DNA from: Synechococcus sp. AG-679-A04
GTDB lineage: Bacteria; Cyanobacteriota; Cyanobacteriia; PCC-6307; Cyanobiaceae
Direction of reading: 5' to 3'
DNA: 64,000 nt
NCBI GenBank assembly: GCA_003210775.1
Contig: QCUI01000002.1
Span: 1-64,000, forward strand
Shown: positions 5,588 to 14,883 of the stretch, in pieces
Numbering within the stretch: the stretch's first letter is position 1
How the letters are laid out: every line of letters begins with the position of its first letter
Translations under genes and position numbers: made by a program
Notes under the pieces: generated by a model
The model's input: the letters and a program-made list of their open reading frames with translations, nothing else
What the model was told of the DNA's origin: nothing
The model's database searches: none

Positions 5588-6832
5588 TCATATCACAGGA
5601 ACAAACTCTTCTCGTGATTGCTCAGTTTGGTTCCTCTTGATCAGTTGATCAGAGTTGATCTTGAGAATCACATCCTGATATCGCTCCTCAATCACACGAG
5701 TTGAGTTTCCACATTGCTGAGCTATCAAGCTAAGTGGTGAGCCCTGAACAATTCGATCAGAGATATACACAGATCGAGTTGAATACAAAGTGAACTCATC
5801 ACCATAACCCAAGTCATCCTTCATCTGATTGAACAGCTTATTAAAGCTCTGAGATGTTTGTCTCTGACGATTGAGGATATTAGCAAACACATAATCCTCT
5901 GGATTGAGCTTCCATCCCTTTGACTCATAGATTGCCTTCATTAGTACTAAGGATGCTGATTCAAATAAGATGTCTCTGGGTCCAGTCTTAGATACTGGTA
6001 TGTGTACATCATTCACTATCCCCTCTAATTGGTTAGGGAACAGGGGGTTATATCCACTCACTCGAACGTGCTTCCATTGGACATAAGTGAACTCAGATGT
6101 CCTACATCCACATTGCATCTGAAGGGAGAAGTAGAGAGTGAAGATCTTCCATCTCAATCTCTGATAGGGGGAGACGTTGTCATCATTAGACTTCCATTCC
6201 AAGTAATCCATCATCTCTATCACCATCTCATCGGTGTAAGCAGAGTTTGGTTTCACGCCACCTTTCACCTTTCGAAGTGGTGGGATAAGCCAAATCTCTC
6301 CCTTCCAATTTTGTTTCACCTTCTGACACCAATACAAGAATTCCTTGATGTGTCGAATCTCAGTATTGATAGTTTCCTGTTCAAATCCAAAGTTGTCCTT
6401 TCTCCAGGTTCCATAGTCTCTGAATGTTTGTCCATTCACCTCTGAAACCTTGGTCACCTTTCTCGACACCAGGTAAGGAAGCATTCCCTTATAGATGGAT
6501 CGATCTTTGCCCTTTCGTGTACCCTCTGCTATCTCCTCGCGAATCACTCTGGAAGTTTGTTCATTCATAAACTCATCAGCAAGCTTGGTAATGAACACCT
6601 CAACTTTGTGACTAAAGAGATCCGGTTCCTTAATCACATCTGCATACACAACCCCAAACCTTGTCATTGCTTCAGCAAGATCAGGTGTATGAAGTGACCT
6701 GTGAATCTGCCGATACTTGGGTTTCCTCAGGGTGACCCGAAGTTCCAAATCCTTCCGTTCAGAGAACTGAATGATGTGGCAGTCAGGAATACCTGTTTCT
6801 GTCTTGGTGACGATGACTCCCTTGGCACCCAT
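5588..6832 (-). CDS. Phage-type tyrosine recombinase/integrase
   Basis: Box I region QMQCGCRTSEFTYVQW, SKTGPRDI (K beta-hairpin), box II YSTRSVYISDR...GNSTRVIEERYQDVIL with terminal Tyr. Confidence 0.75.
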   Translation of the reverse strand: MGAKGVIVTKTETGIPDCHIIQFSERKDLELRVTLRKPKYRQIHRSLHTPDLAEAMTRFGVVYADVIKEPDLFSHKVEVFITKLADEFMNEQTSRVIREEIAEGTRKGKDRSIYKGMLPYLVSRKVTKVSEVNGQTFRDYGTWRKDNFGFEQETINTEIRHIKEFLYWCQKVKQNWKGEIWLIPPLRKVKGGVKPNSAYTDEMVIEMMDYLEWKSNDDNVSPYQRLRWKIFTLYFSLQMQCGCRTSEFTYVQWKHVRVSGYNPLFPNQLEGIVNDVHIPVSKTGPRDILFESASLVLMKAIYESKGWKLNPEDYVFANILNRQRQTSQSFNKLFNQMKDDLGYGDEFTLYSTRSVYISDRIVQGSPLSLIAQQCGNSTRVIEERYQDVILKINSDQLIKRNQTEQSREEFVPVI

Positions 6833-6952
6833 GAGACAAGAAACCTCCCTTTGAAGGCATTCTAACCGAGGTATTGATCAGAAATCCGCCAAAACCCTTG
6901 ACTGTCACAAGGGTAATGAATACATCAAGTAATTTCATAACAGCCACTCTCA

Positions 6953-6995
6953 GTTCAATAAAAAAGGAGGCAAATTGCCTCCTTTTTTATTGAAC
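6953..6995. terminator. 43-nt perfect palindrome, bidirectional intrinsic terminator at the island/core junction
   Basis: GTTCAATAAAAAAGGAGGCAA-A-TTGCCTCCTTTTTTATTGAAC; 21-bp perfect arms. Confidence 0.8.
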
Positions 6996-7029
6996 GCTGC
7001 TTTTGAACTCTTCATTCGAACTGAACAAT

Positions 7030-7482
7030 TCAGTGCGATTCAACACTATCGGTGAATTCCTGAAACGCCTTCTTCAAACGCTCAACAGGCGTTTCTGATG
7101 GAGGACATTCCTGATTAGTGGAACGGGTATAGGCCTGCAGAATGCGTGCTTCCGGTTCCAACAATGCCGCAACTGCTGCCTTGAGCATCACAACATTGCT
7201 CTGGGGCGTTAATCCAGCCAGATAGGAATGCAGGGACCACGGTCCTGAGTCATCCTGCTTTTCTAGCCTCAGAGGCCTAATCAATTGATAAGCCCGATCG
7301 CCGTCAGAGTCGGTGGTCTGCCTGAGACGCGCTACCAGCATCACACCGCTGGTGAGCAGCACTAGTCGAATCGATCCCTCGCTCAACAAAGGCAGAAAAG
7401 GGACTGATTCATCCACGTGAGCCAGAGAGGAGCCGGCGGATGGATGGCTCAGCTTCACTCCGTTGACTACAGGACCAGGCAT
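7030..7482 (-). CDS. Conserved cyanobacterial hypothetical protein
   Basis: 150-aa ORF adjacent to hemC, ending near the terminator. Confidence 0.5.
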   Translation of the reverse strand: MPGPVVNGVKLSHPSAGSSLAHVDESVPFLPLLSEGSIRLVLLTSGVMLVARLRQTTDSDGDRAYQLIRPLRLEKQDDSGPWSLHSYLAGLTPQSNVVMLKAAVAALLEPEARILQAYTRSTNQECPPSETPVERLKKAFQEFTDSVESH

Positions 7483-7646
7483 TGCGACCCTCGAGAACGA
7501 CCAGATCGTAAAGCTGCTCGCAATGAAGAGTGAGGCCTGCTTCTGAGCTGGAGAGTCAAAAAGCCTTCATGGGCCTGCATTCTGTGAAATCTTGAACGAA
7601 ACTGGGCCTTCGACTCCGTAGGCTGAGTGGCTGTTTCAACGTGCCC

Positions 7647-8600
7647 ATGGCTCTCGAGCAACTGCGTATCGCCTCCCGCCGCAGCCAGCTGGCCATGGTG
7701 CAGACCAACTGGGTGAAAGCCGAACTGGAGAAAGCCCATCCAGGACTGGCGATCTCGGTGGAGGCCATGGCCACGAAGGGCGACAAAATTCTGGACGTTG
7801 CTCTGGCAAAAATCGGCGATAAGGGCCTATTTACAAAGGAACTAGAGGCCCAGATGCTGGTGGGTCGAGCAGAGATCGCCGTGCACTCACTCAAGGATCT
7901 GCCCACCAACCTGCCCGACGGCCTGATGCTCGGTTGCATTACCGAGCGGGAGGATCCCGCGGATGCCTTGGTGGTGAACAGCAAAAACGCTGAATACACC
8001 CTTGAGACGTTGCCAGAGGGATCCGTCGTCGGCACCAGCTCGCTGCGGCGACTCGCTCAGCTGCGTTACCACTTCCCCCACCTGCAGTTCAAAGACGTTC
8101 GCGGCAACGTCATCACCCGGCTGGAAAAATTGGATGCTGGCGGATATGACTGCCTGATCCTCGCAGCAGCAGGCCTGAGCCGACTTGGATTCGGAGATCG
8201 AATCCATCAGATCATTCCTGGCCACATTTCACTTCATGCCGTGGGACAGGGAGCCCTCGGAATCGAATGTGTCACCGACAACCAGGATGTTCTGAACATC
8301 ATTCAAGTTCTGGAGCATGCTCCAACCGCTGGACGATGCCTGGCAGAACGGGCTTTCCTCCGGGAACTAGAGGGTGGATGCCAGGTCCCTATCGGGGTTA
8401 ACAGCCGTATTGACGGTCATGAAATGGTTCTTACTGGGATGGTGGCCAGCCTTGATGGCAAGCAAATGATCCGTGATGAACGCCGCGGACCTCTGAACAA
8501 TCCAGAAGATGTGGGATTAAAACTCGCAGCTGACTTGAAATCCCGTGGTGCGGGCGAGATCCTTCAGGAGATCTTCGCCTCGGTTCGTCCCGAAGCCTGA
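7647..8600 (+). CDS. hemC: Hydroxymethylbilane synthase (porphobilinogen deaminase)
   Basis: [14 protein letters not shown]..., [25 protein letters not shown]. Confidence 0.95.
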   Translation: MALEQLRIASRRSQLAMVQTNWVKAELEKAHPGLAISVEAMATKGDKILDVALAKIGDKGLFTKELEAQMLVGRAEIAVHSLKDLPTNLPDGLMLGCITEREDPADALVVNSKNAEYTLETLPEGSVVGTSSLRRLAQLRYHFPHLQFKDVRGNVITRLEKLDAGGYDCLILAAAGLSRLGFGDRIHQIIPGHISLHAVGQGALGIECVTDNQDVLNIIQVLEHAPTAGRCLAERAFLRELEGGCQVPIGVNSRIDGHEMVLTGMVASLDGKQMIRDERRGPLNNPEDVGLKLAADLKSRGAGEILQEIFASVRPEA

Positions 8601-8602
8601 CT

Positions 8603-9235
8603 ATGTCACTGCTGCACACAGCGGTCGGAATTTTCACCATTTCGAATCCGATCGGCAATCTGCCGATCTATTTGTCATTCACAAACGGCAACAAGCGCCA
8701 GGACAGGGCGATCGCACGCAGCAGCGCTTTCACCATGGTGATTGCCCTGCTTCTCGCCACTTGGCTTGGCAATGATCTGCTCGGCTTCTTTGGAATCGGC
8801 AGACCAGCCTTTCAGGTAGCAGGTGGATTGATCGTGGTTCTGATCGGCCTTTCGATGCTGCGCTCCGAACCTTCGAAGGTTCACCACGATCCGAAGTCCT
8901 TAGAACGCGACCAGAACTCTTCGGTGAAGGGAATCGTGCCTCTGGGCATTCCCCTGCTGGCTGGTCCAGGCACCCTCACGGTGGTGATCGCGGATCCACA
9001 CGCCGCCAGCACGGGAGGGAAGCTGATGCTCAGCCTGGTTGTGCTCGTCATGAGTTTGCTCGTTTATCTGATTTTCAATGCTGGTGAGTTGCTCTCATCC
9101 AGAATCAGTGAATCTGCTTTGCAGGTGCTCACGAAAATCATGGGCTTGATCCTCACCGCCATTGCAGTTCAGATGTTGTTCACAGGTTTCAGTGCAGGAT
9201 TCCCGGTGCTTGGGGGAGTAGGCCTCACCGGGTGA
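8603..9235 (+). CDS. MarC-family integral membrane protein
   Basis: FTISNPIGNLPIYLSFT...; IPLLAGPGTLTVVI. Confidence 0.85.
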   Translation: MSLLHTAVGIFTISNPIGNLPIYLSFTNGNKRQDRAIARSSAFTMVIALLLATWLGNDLLGFFGIGRPAFQVAGGLIVVLIGLSMLRSEPSKVHHDPKSLERDQNSSVKGIVPLGIPLLAGPGTLTVVIADPHAASTGGKLMLSLVVLVMSLLVYLIFNAGELLSSRISESALQVLTKIMGLILTAIAVQMLFTGFSAGFPVLGGVGLTG

Positions 9236-9824
9236 TCATCACCGGCGTGCCCACGTCCACCAGTTCGTAGAGCTTCTGAACGTGGGCATTGAGCATGCGT
9301 ACGCAGCCATTCGACACCGCCGCGCGGATTTTCACCCATTGAGGCCAGGGGGTTCCATGAATTCCGAATTGGTTGGGTCCCTGCTGCAGAAAGCCGATCC
9401 AGCGATGGCCAAGTGGGCTAGCAGGCCCGGTGACCGGATGGATCTGGCCTGATTTTGTGCTTTCGTACTGCGGATTAACAAGCTTGGTCTGGACCCGAAA
9501 CACACCCGTCGGCGTTGGAGTCTTGGGATCACCAATCGCCACCGGCCAGCGCCCGATCGACTGACCAGCGCGGATCACACTGATGCGTCGCTGCTTGAGA
9601 TCGAGATGAATACTGGTTTCAGCATTCACGGGATGCACTTTTGCTGAAGCAAACAACGGTGCCTGTGACTGAGGCGAAGCATGCGCAGGCACCGATGCAG
9701 CCAGAGCTAAGGACACAACTCCCAGGGCCGCCAGGGAGGAACAACCAACGCACTTGAGACGCATTACCGGACGACCAAGACTCACTGGTCTCAACGTATC
9801 CATCGGCCGGGGTAAAAACCGCAC
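9225..9824 (-). CDS. L,D-transpeptidase (YkuD family)
   Basis: FGIHGTPWP...VSNGCVRMLNAHVQKLYELVDVGTPV catalytic motif. Confidence 0.85.
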   Translation of the reverse strand: MRFLPRPMDTLRPVSLGRPVMRLKCVGCSSLAALGVVSLALAASVPAHASPQSQAPLFASAKVHPVNAETSIHLDLKQRRISVIRAGQSIGRWPVAIGDPKTPTPTGVFRVQTKLVNPQYESTKSGQIHPVTGPASPLGHRWIGFLQQGPNQFGIHGTPWPQWVKIRAAVSNGCVRMLNAHVQKLYELVDVGTPVMITR

Positions 9825-9918
9825 ACCAGTGGAGGACTTTCTGAAGAAACGAATCCACCTCCCAGCAGAGCAGCATCCAGGCTTTTGCTACCAAGGGAAA
9901 AAACTTCTGGTTTGTGCG

Positions 9919-10896
9919 ATGCCGGAGCAACTCAAGTGGACCGAAGTTGAAGCAAAACTCGTGCTCCAAGCCATCAAAAACGTTGGAACAGCCGGCGGAG
10001 TGTTAACGCTGCCGCAGATCACCCTGGAGATGATGGGGGCGATCCAGACCCACGTTTTGCATTCCAGGATCGAGCTGCAAGACCTTGAGATCATCCTTCC
10101 CACGCACTATCCCGATCTGATCAGCTCCGGCATCAAACGGGACCAGCTGATTCAGATCCTGGTGCTGATTCCTTACGTGGACATGTCAGTGGACCCGCGC
10201 ATGGTGGGTGTGGTGGATGATTTCGCCGCTTGCCTGAACGTCAATCCAGAGACACTCAAAGACCTGCATCTCGTGAGGGACAACCACCTCAGGCGTTTGC
10301 TCCTGAATTACGGGCGGCGAAGCATGGGTGAGTTCCTGATGCTCGACACACCATCCAAATTCATTCGTGGAGTGATCAGCTCCATTCATCAGGCCATCGG
10401 CGACCCCGGTGTTGCGCGCCGCTATCAGTCTTTGGAATCCTTCCCGGAAGGAAGCCTTGGTCACAGCTTCTTTCATTGGTACCGCGATCGTCAGTGGGCC
10501 CTGCCCGGCGAACACAAGAGCACTTCAGAACTGCTGATCAACCATGACTGCTGCCACATCCTGGGGGGCTTCAACACCGACACTCAGGGGGAGATGAATG
10601 TGGCGGCGTTTCAGGCCGGTTTATTCACTGATGGCTTCGGGTTTGAATCACTGCTGGAGGTAATGCTCGATTTCCATCTCGGCAAATCCTTCAGCACCAC
10701 CACCGGACTGATCGCCCCAGAGACAGGCCAGTTCATTCCTGATGCGGCCATGGCCGGTTATGAAAAGGGGCTGGCCTGCAACATCAACCTGATCCAGGAT
10801 CTTGACTTCTGGGCTGTCGCCGATCAACAGGTGACCGATCTCAGGATCCAGTACACCATTCCTCCCACCGCAGGAGCGATTCTGCTCAAGCCCTGA
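9919..10896 (+). CDS. Coq4-like domain protein, with a possible TerB-like N-terminal region
   Basis: HDCCHILGGFNTDTQGE fits the Coq4 HDxxHx11E metal motif; helical DQLIQILVLIPYVDMSVDPRMVGVVDDFAACLNVN resembles TerB-like domains. Confidence 0.55.
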   Translation: MPEQLKWTEVEAKLVLQAIKNVGTAGGVLTLPQITLEMMGAIQTHVLHSRIELQDLEIILPTHYPDLISSGIKRDQLIQILVLIPYVDMSVDPRMVGVVDDFAACLNVNPETLKDLHLVRDNHLRRLLLNYGRRSMGEFLMLDTPSKFIRGVISSIHQAIGDPGVARRYQSLESFPEGSLGHSFFHWYRDRQWALPGEHKSTSELLINHDCCHILGGFNTDTQGEMNVAAFQAGLFTDGFGFESLLEVMLDFHLGKSFSTTTGLIAPETGQFIPDAAMAGYEKGLACNINLIQDLDFWAVADQQVTDLRIQYTIPPTAGAILLKP

Positions 10897-10905
10897 ATTG
10901 CGGCT

Positions 10906-11397
10906 TCAAGACAGCACCGCAAAGGCAAACCAGAGCAGAAAGACAGCAAAGGCAACGTTGATGAACTGGATTCCTGCCCTGAGACGCTGGGGGTTTCGAC
11001 CTGAATCGAACAGATGCAGCACCGCTGCTTGCAGCATGTAGATGCCGAACACCAGGATGAGGGAACCAAGAGCCATGGTTCCCCAGCCAAGAAACGAGGC
11101 GATCAAAGCCACCAGCCCCCAGGCGAGATTGGCGAATCCCACCTCAAGCTGGAAGTCGTTGCGCTTGCCGAGATCCCAGCCCATGCGCACCGCATCACTG
11201 CGATGAAACACAGCATGGCGAACGAACGACAACAGCCCCACACCACCGACTGACCAGAGAGCAACCCACTGAACTGCAGAGTGAATTTGACCTGCAGACA
11301 GAGCATTGAATCCAAAGAAGAGACCGATGCCACCCACGAGACAGGTGACTTGCATCAGAATTTTGGAGATCCGGGGATGGGTGGGCAGCATCATCAC
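10906..11397 (-). CDS. Conserved membrane protein, unknown function
   Basis: Multiple hydrophobic segments. Confidence 0.5.
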   Translation of the reverse strand: MMMLPTHPRISKILMQVTCLVGGIGLFFGFNALSAGQIHSAVQWVALWSVGGVGLLSFVRHAVFHRSDAVRMGWDLGKRNDFQLEVGFANLAWGLVALIASFLGWGTMALGSLILVFGIYMLQAAVLHLFDSGRNPQRLRAGIQFINVAFAVFLLWFAFAVLS

Positions 11398-11421
11398 GTT
11401 GAACGCGGAGCAACTGGTGAA

Positions 11422-12009
11422 TTAATCGACAAGTTTGGGGTCAATCTCAGCCAGGTAACGAGCCTCACAGGTCTTGATGATCTCGATGGCTTTATCCGTA
11501 CCGAAAAAGCCGTTCACGGTGCAAGTTCCTGGCTTCTTGAGATCCTTGTAATGCTCCCAGTAATACGTGGTTTCCTTTTTCCATTGCCCACCAAGATCCT
11601 CAAAGCTCTTGATGTGATCGACACGCTTGTCATCGGCAAGCACCGCGATGACCTTGTCATCAACCTCACCACCATCATCGAACGTCATGATGCCGATGAT
11701 GCGAGCTTCAACAATTGAACCTGGAATCAGAGGCTCGGTGACATTCACAATCTCAATATCGAGCGGGTCACCGTCCTCATCCCAGGTCCGAGGAATGCAG
11801 CCGTAAGCGAAGGGATAGGCCAGCGAGGAATAACCGACCCGGTCCAGCTTCAGGTGACCCGTCTCGGTGATCAGCTCGTACTTGTTGATCGTGTTGGAGT
11901 TGAGCTCCACGATCGTGTTCAGACGAAACTCGGATTCGTCAGCAAAGGCCGGCAACACGTGCAGCAGGTTCGGCATGCTGCGGCTCGGAGCCTGGTCGAG
12001 ATTGGCCAT
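11422..12009 (-). CDS. ppa: Inorganic pyrophosphatase
   Basis: NKYELITETGHLKLDRV, YGCIPRTWDEDGDPLDIEIV, MTFDDGGEVDDKVIAV. Confidence 0.93.
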   Translation of the reverse strand: MANLDQAPSRSMPNLLHVLPAFADESEFRLNTIVELNSNTINKYELITETGHLKLDRVGYSSLAYPFAYGCIPRTWDEDGDPLDIEIVNVTEPLIPGSIVEARIIGIMTFDDGGEVDDKVIAVLADDKRVDHIKSFEDLGGQWKKETTYYWEHYKDLKKPGTCTVNGFFGTDKAIEIIKTCEARYLAEIDPKLVD

Positions 12010-12134
12010 GGAGGACGGCGTTCGCAGCGGTGATATTACGAGCACGTCTGAGCAACAGCTTCGCGCTCAACCGTGTTGTTCAGCTCTGACATTCACCGGC
12101 ACGTTGATTCATCACACAGCAATGGGCAGAGCGG

Positions 12135-13676
12135 TTAGGCCCGGACAGTGAACAACCGCTCCAGCTTGGCTTCCAGATAGCTCAAAAAGGGGGCACTCGA
12201 AAGAGACCGTCCAGACACCTGCTCCACCAGTTGCTCAGCATTCAAAGCACGACCGATGGGATGGACGTTGTCCCTCAGCCAACCGAGCATGACGCTGAGA
12301 TCACCACGGCGAACGTGCTCCTCAGGAGAGCCGATCGCCAACTGCATCGCTTCGCTCAGCTGAGCACTGACTAAGTGTCCAAGCAGATAGGACGGGAAGT
12401 AGCCAAAAAGGCCTTCACTCCAGTGCACATCCTGAAGGCAGCCCTGTGCATCATCTGCGGGGGTGATCCCCAGCAGTTCTCCATAACGACGATTCCATTC
12501 GCTCGGAAGATCCTCCACCGGCAGGCCCTGTTCCAACAGAGCCAGCTCAAGATCCGTTCGCACGAGAATATGAAGCCCATAGCTGAGTTCGTCAGCTTCC
12601 ACCCGATTGCATCCAGGCGCCATCGGATTCATCGCCTTCCAGAGATCGGCTGCCGACTCCAGAGGTGCACCCGCAACGGCAAAGCGTTCCCACCAAAGTT
12701 CCGAGAAAGGCTGACTTCGGGCCACCCGGTTTTCCCAAAACAGCGACTGACTTTCATGCACTGCCATGGACGTGGCCTGGCCGAGAGGCCAGGCAAACCA
12801 CTGATGCGAGGTGGTCGGCAGTCCCTGCTCATACAGCGAATGTCCCCACTCGTGTGCTGTGGCCAGAAAACAGGACAGAGGCTGACCAGGCACCACGCGC
12901 GTGGTGATGCGGAAGTCGCGAGGACCCAAGGTGATCGAGAAGGGGTGTGGGGAGGCCGCCACGCATGTGATTCCCTTGTCCCTGCCCCAGTCGCAGAGCA
13001 GCTGATCACAGAGCTGCTGCTGAGTCAATGCGGGCAGATCCCAGCTGAGAGATGACGGCCTGGTACTGCCCTTGAGCTGCTCCAATAGTTCGGGTAAACG
13101 TTTGCGCAGGGGCGCGAACAGAGCCTGAAGCCGCTGAAGCGTGAGGTCAGGCTCGAACGGCTGCGCGAGGGTTTCCCAGCAACTTCGCGGTTCTGCCAAC
13201 TGACGAGCCTGTTCCTGACGCAACTCCACCATCCGACGAAGAGCAGGCGCAAAAAGAGGAAAGTCGGAAGTGCTGCGGGCCTGTTGCCAAAGGTCGTAGC
13301 CCTGGGATTTGGCTTTGGCGAGAGCACTAACTAGATCAGGATCAAGTGCCTGCTGCCGACGGAGATCCTGCTCAAGCAGATCCAAATTGCGGGCCTGGCC
13401 GCTAATGGCTTCAGGGCGATCAATATCGTTTGCGCGGAGTCGCCACTCTCCGCGGGCTTCAGCGATCAGCTCCGCATAGTGATCAGAACTTTGGCGGGCG
13501 TGGAGCTGGCGAGCCAAAAGAGCCAATTGCTCACCACGCCAGGCTGCACCACCGCTTGGCATTCGGGTGTTTTGATCCCAATAAAGGGTCCTGGTTATGG
13601 AATCCATAACCTGGGTTTCGTGGAGGTGCGAGCCAAGACGATCCCAAGCCGTTATCCCGGCAGCCATTGGCTTCAT
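12135..13676 (-). CDS. Carboxypeptidase Taq, M32 family
   Basis: ATAHEWGHSLYEQG (HExxH-like), VAVHESQSLFWEN. Confidence 0.9.
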   Translation of the reverse strand: MKPMAAGITAWDRLGSHLHETQVMDSITRTLYWDQNTRMPSGGAAWRGEQLALLARQLHARQSSDHYAELIAEARGEWRLRANDIDRPEAISGQARNLDLLEQDLRRQQALDPDLVSALAKAKSQGYDLWQQARSTSDFPLFAPALRRMVELRQEQARQLAEPRSCWETLAQPFEPDLTLQRLQALFAPLRKRLPELLEQLKGSTRPSSLSWDLPALTQQQLCDQLLCDWGRDKGITCVAASPHPFSITLGPRDFRITTRVVPGQPLSCFLATAHEWGHSLYEQGLPTTSHQWFAWPLGQATSMAVHESQSLFWENRVARSQPFSELWWERFAVAGAPLESAADLWKAMNPMAPGCNRVEADELSYGLHILVRTDLELALLEQGLPVEDLPSEWNRRYGELLGITPADDAQGCLQDVHWSEGLFGYFPSYLLGHLVSAQLSEAMQLAIGSPEEHVRRGDLSVMLGWLRDNVHPIGRALNAEQLVEQVSGRSLSSAPFLSYLEAKLERLFTVRA

Positions 13677-13762
13677 CGATCTGAAACGACCTTAACTAGC
13701 TTCAAGCTCAGAGAACAGCTTCCAAAACGCAAAGCACTGATGCGTCTGGCTTCAATCAACCA

Positions 13763-13969
13763 TCAGGACAGTTCCTGATCGTCAGTTGCACTGGAATCAG
13801 GTTCCCCCCCTTCAGCGCTTAGAGCCCTCTCCAAGGAATTGACCTGGGCTGTTCTTTCCGGTGATTCAACAATGACGTTGACCTGGCGGACAGCGACGAG
13901 CTTGCGCCACAACAGAGCGATCAGCCAGGAGGCCGTGGCGAAGACTGCTGCGAAATACAGGAGTCGCAT
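13763..13969 (-). CDS. Small membrane protein, unknown
   Basis: 68-aa ORF with an N-terminal TM. Confidence 0.4.
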   Translation of the reverse strand: MRLLYFAAVFATASWLIALLWRKLVAVRQVNVIVESPERTAQVNSLERALSAEGGEPDSSATDDQELS

Positions 13970-14257
13970 GATCTTCCAAGATCCAGCTGGACCGACGTTC
14001 TAATTGAAACGGGGGTTCAAGGGCGGCGGCGGGATCGACAATCCGGTCATTGCAGCTCTTCGCCCTCTTCAGGGCAACCAGTCTCCTGATCCGTCTGTTC
14101 CTCGAGCATCAGTCGTTTCAACTGGCGCTGGGCATCCTGTCGCCTGAACAGCTCATGAAACCGATTGATCAAATAATCGACGTCTGTCATGACTCAAGCC
14201 CTCCATCGCCAGCTGACCGCGCAATCAACACATTGTCCCGCGGATCGACCGATTCAT

Positions 14258-14527
14258 TCAGTCCTTGCGGCAATAGCCACCGCCCATCGGATTCCAACCG
14301 GACGGACAGTTCTCATCCATCGCCGGGCGAAGGGTGTAGCTCATCAATCCGAGAGCACTGCACTTGCCGTTCGACATGTCGATGTAGCCCATTGGGCACT
14401 CAGCAGTGAGTTTTTTAACCACGCGTTGGGCTCTTGCCGGAAGCGTTGAAAGGCCGACCATCGGAACAAGGATCATCAGAAGCCAGACCAGTCTGTTGAA
14501 CATCTCTTGACCAGAACCGCCGCTCAC
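14258..14527 (-). CDS. Small secreted hypothetical protein
   Basis: Signal-like N-terminus, Cys-containing mature part ([26 protein letters not shown]). Confidence 0.5.
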   Translation of the reverse strand: MSGGSGQEMFNRLVWLLMILVPMVGLSTLPARAQRVVKKLTAECPMGYIDMSNGKCSALGLMSYTLRPAMDENCPSGWNPMGGGYCRKD

Positions 14528-14564
14528 GCTCCAGGCTAGAGCTGAAGTTCAGGGACGATGGCCA

Positions 14565-14846
14565 ATGGCAGTGCTGCTCAGCCTTCAGGAACGCGAAGAC
14601 CTTCGCGCCACTCTGACGCAGTGGCAAGTGGGGGATGAACGCCTCAAACGCCAGTGGCAATTCAACAACTTCAGCGAGGCATTCGCCTTCATGACCAGGG
14701 TGGCCCTGTTGGCGGAATCGAAACAGCACCATCCCAACTGGAGCAACGTCTACAACCGGGTGACGATCGAATTGACCACTCACGACCTGGGAGGACTGAG
14801 CAATCTGGATGCAGAGCTGGCGCGATCCATCGACGCCCTGCAGTAA
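14565..14846 (+). CDS. Pterin-4a-carbinolamine dehydratase
   Basis: [29 protein letters not shown]. Confidence 0.9.
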   Translation: MAVLLSLQEREDLRATLTQWQVGDERLKRQWQFNNFSEAFAFMTRVALLAESKQHHPNWSNVYNRVTIELTTHDLGGLSNLDAELARSIDALQ

Positions 14847-14883
14847 ACCGCTGCCAAGATGAAACTAAGGTGCGGGATTTTTG

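Noticed and set aside
1631-6973. 12-nt match AAAAGGAGGCAA at 1631-1642 and 6962-6973 as possible att repeats
   Set aside because: Short, purine-rich, contains a Shine-Dalgarno-like core in one place and a terminator arm in the other; likely chance.
12375-13055. Long plus-strand ORF (226 aa) antisense to the M32 carboxypeptidase
   Set aside because: Antisense shadow ORF in GC-rich coding DNA; no protein-like motifs.
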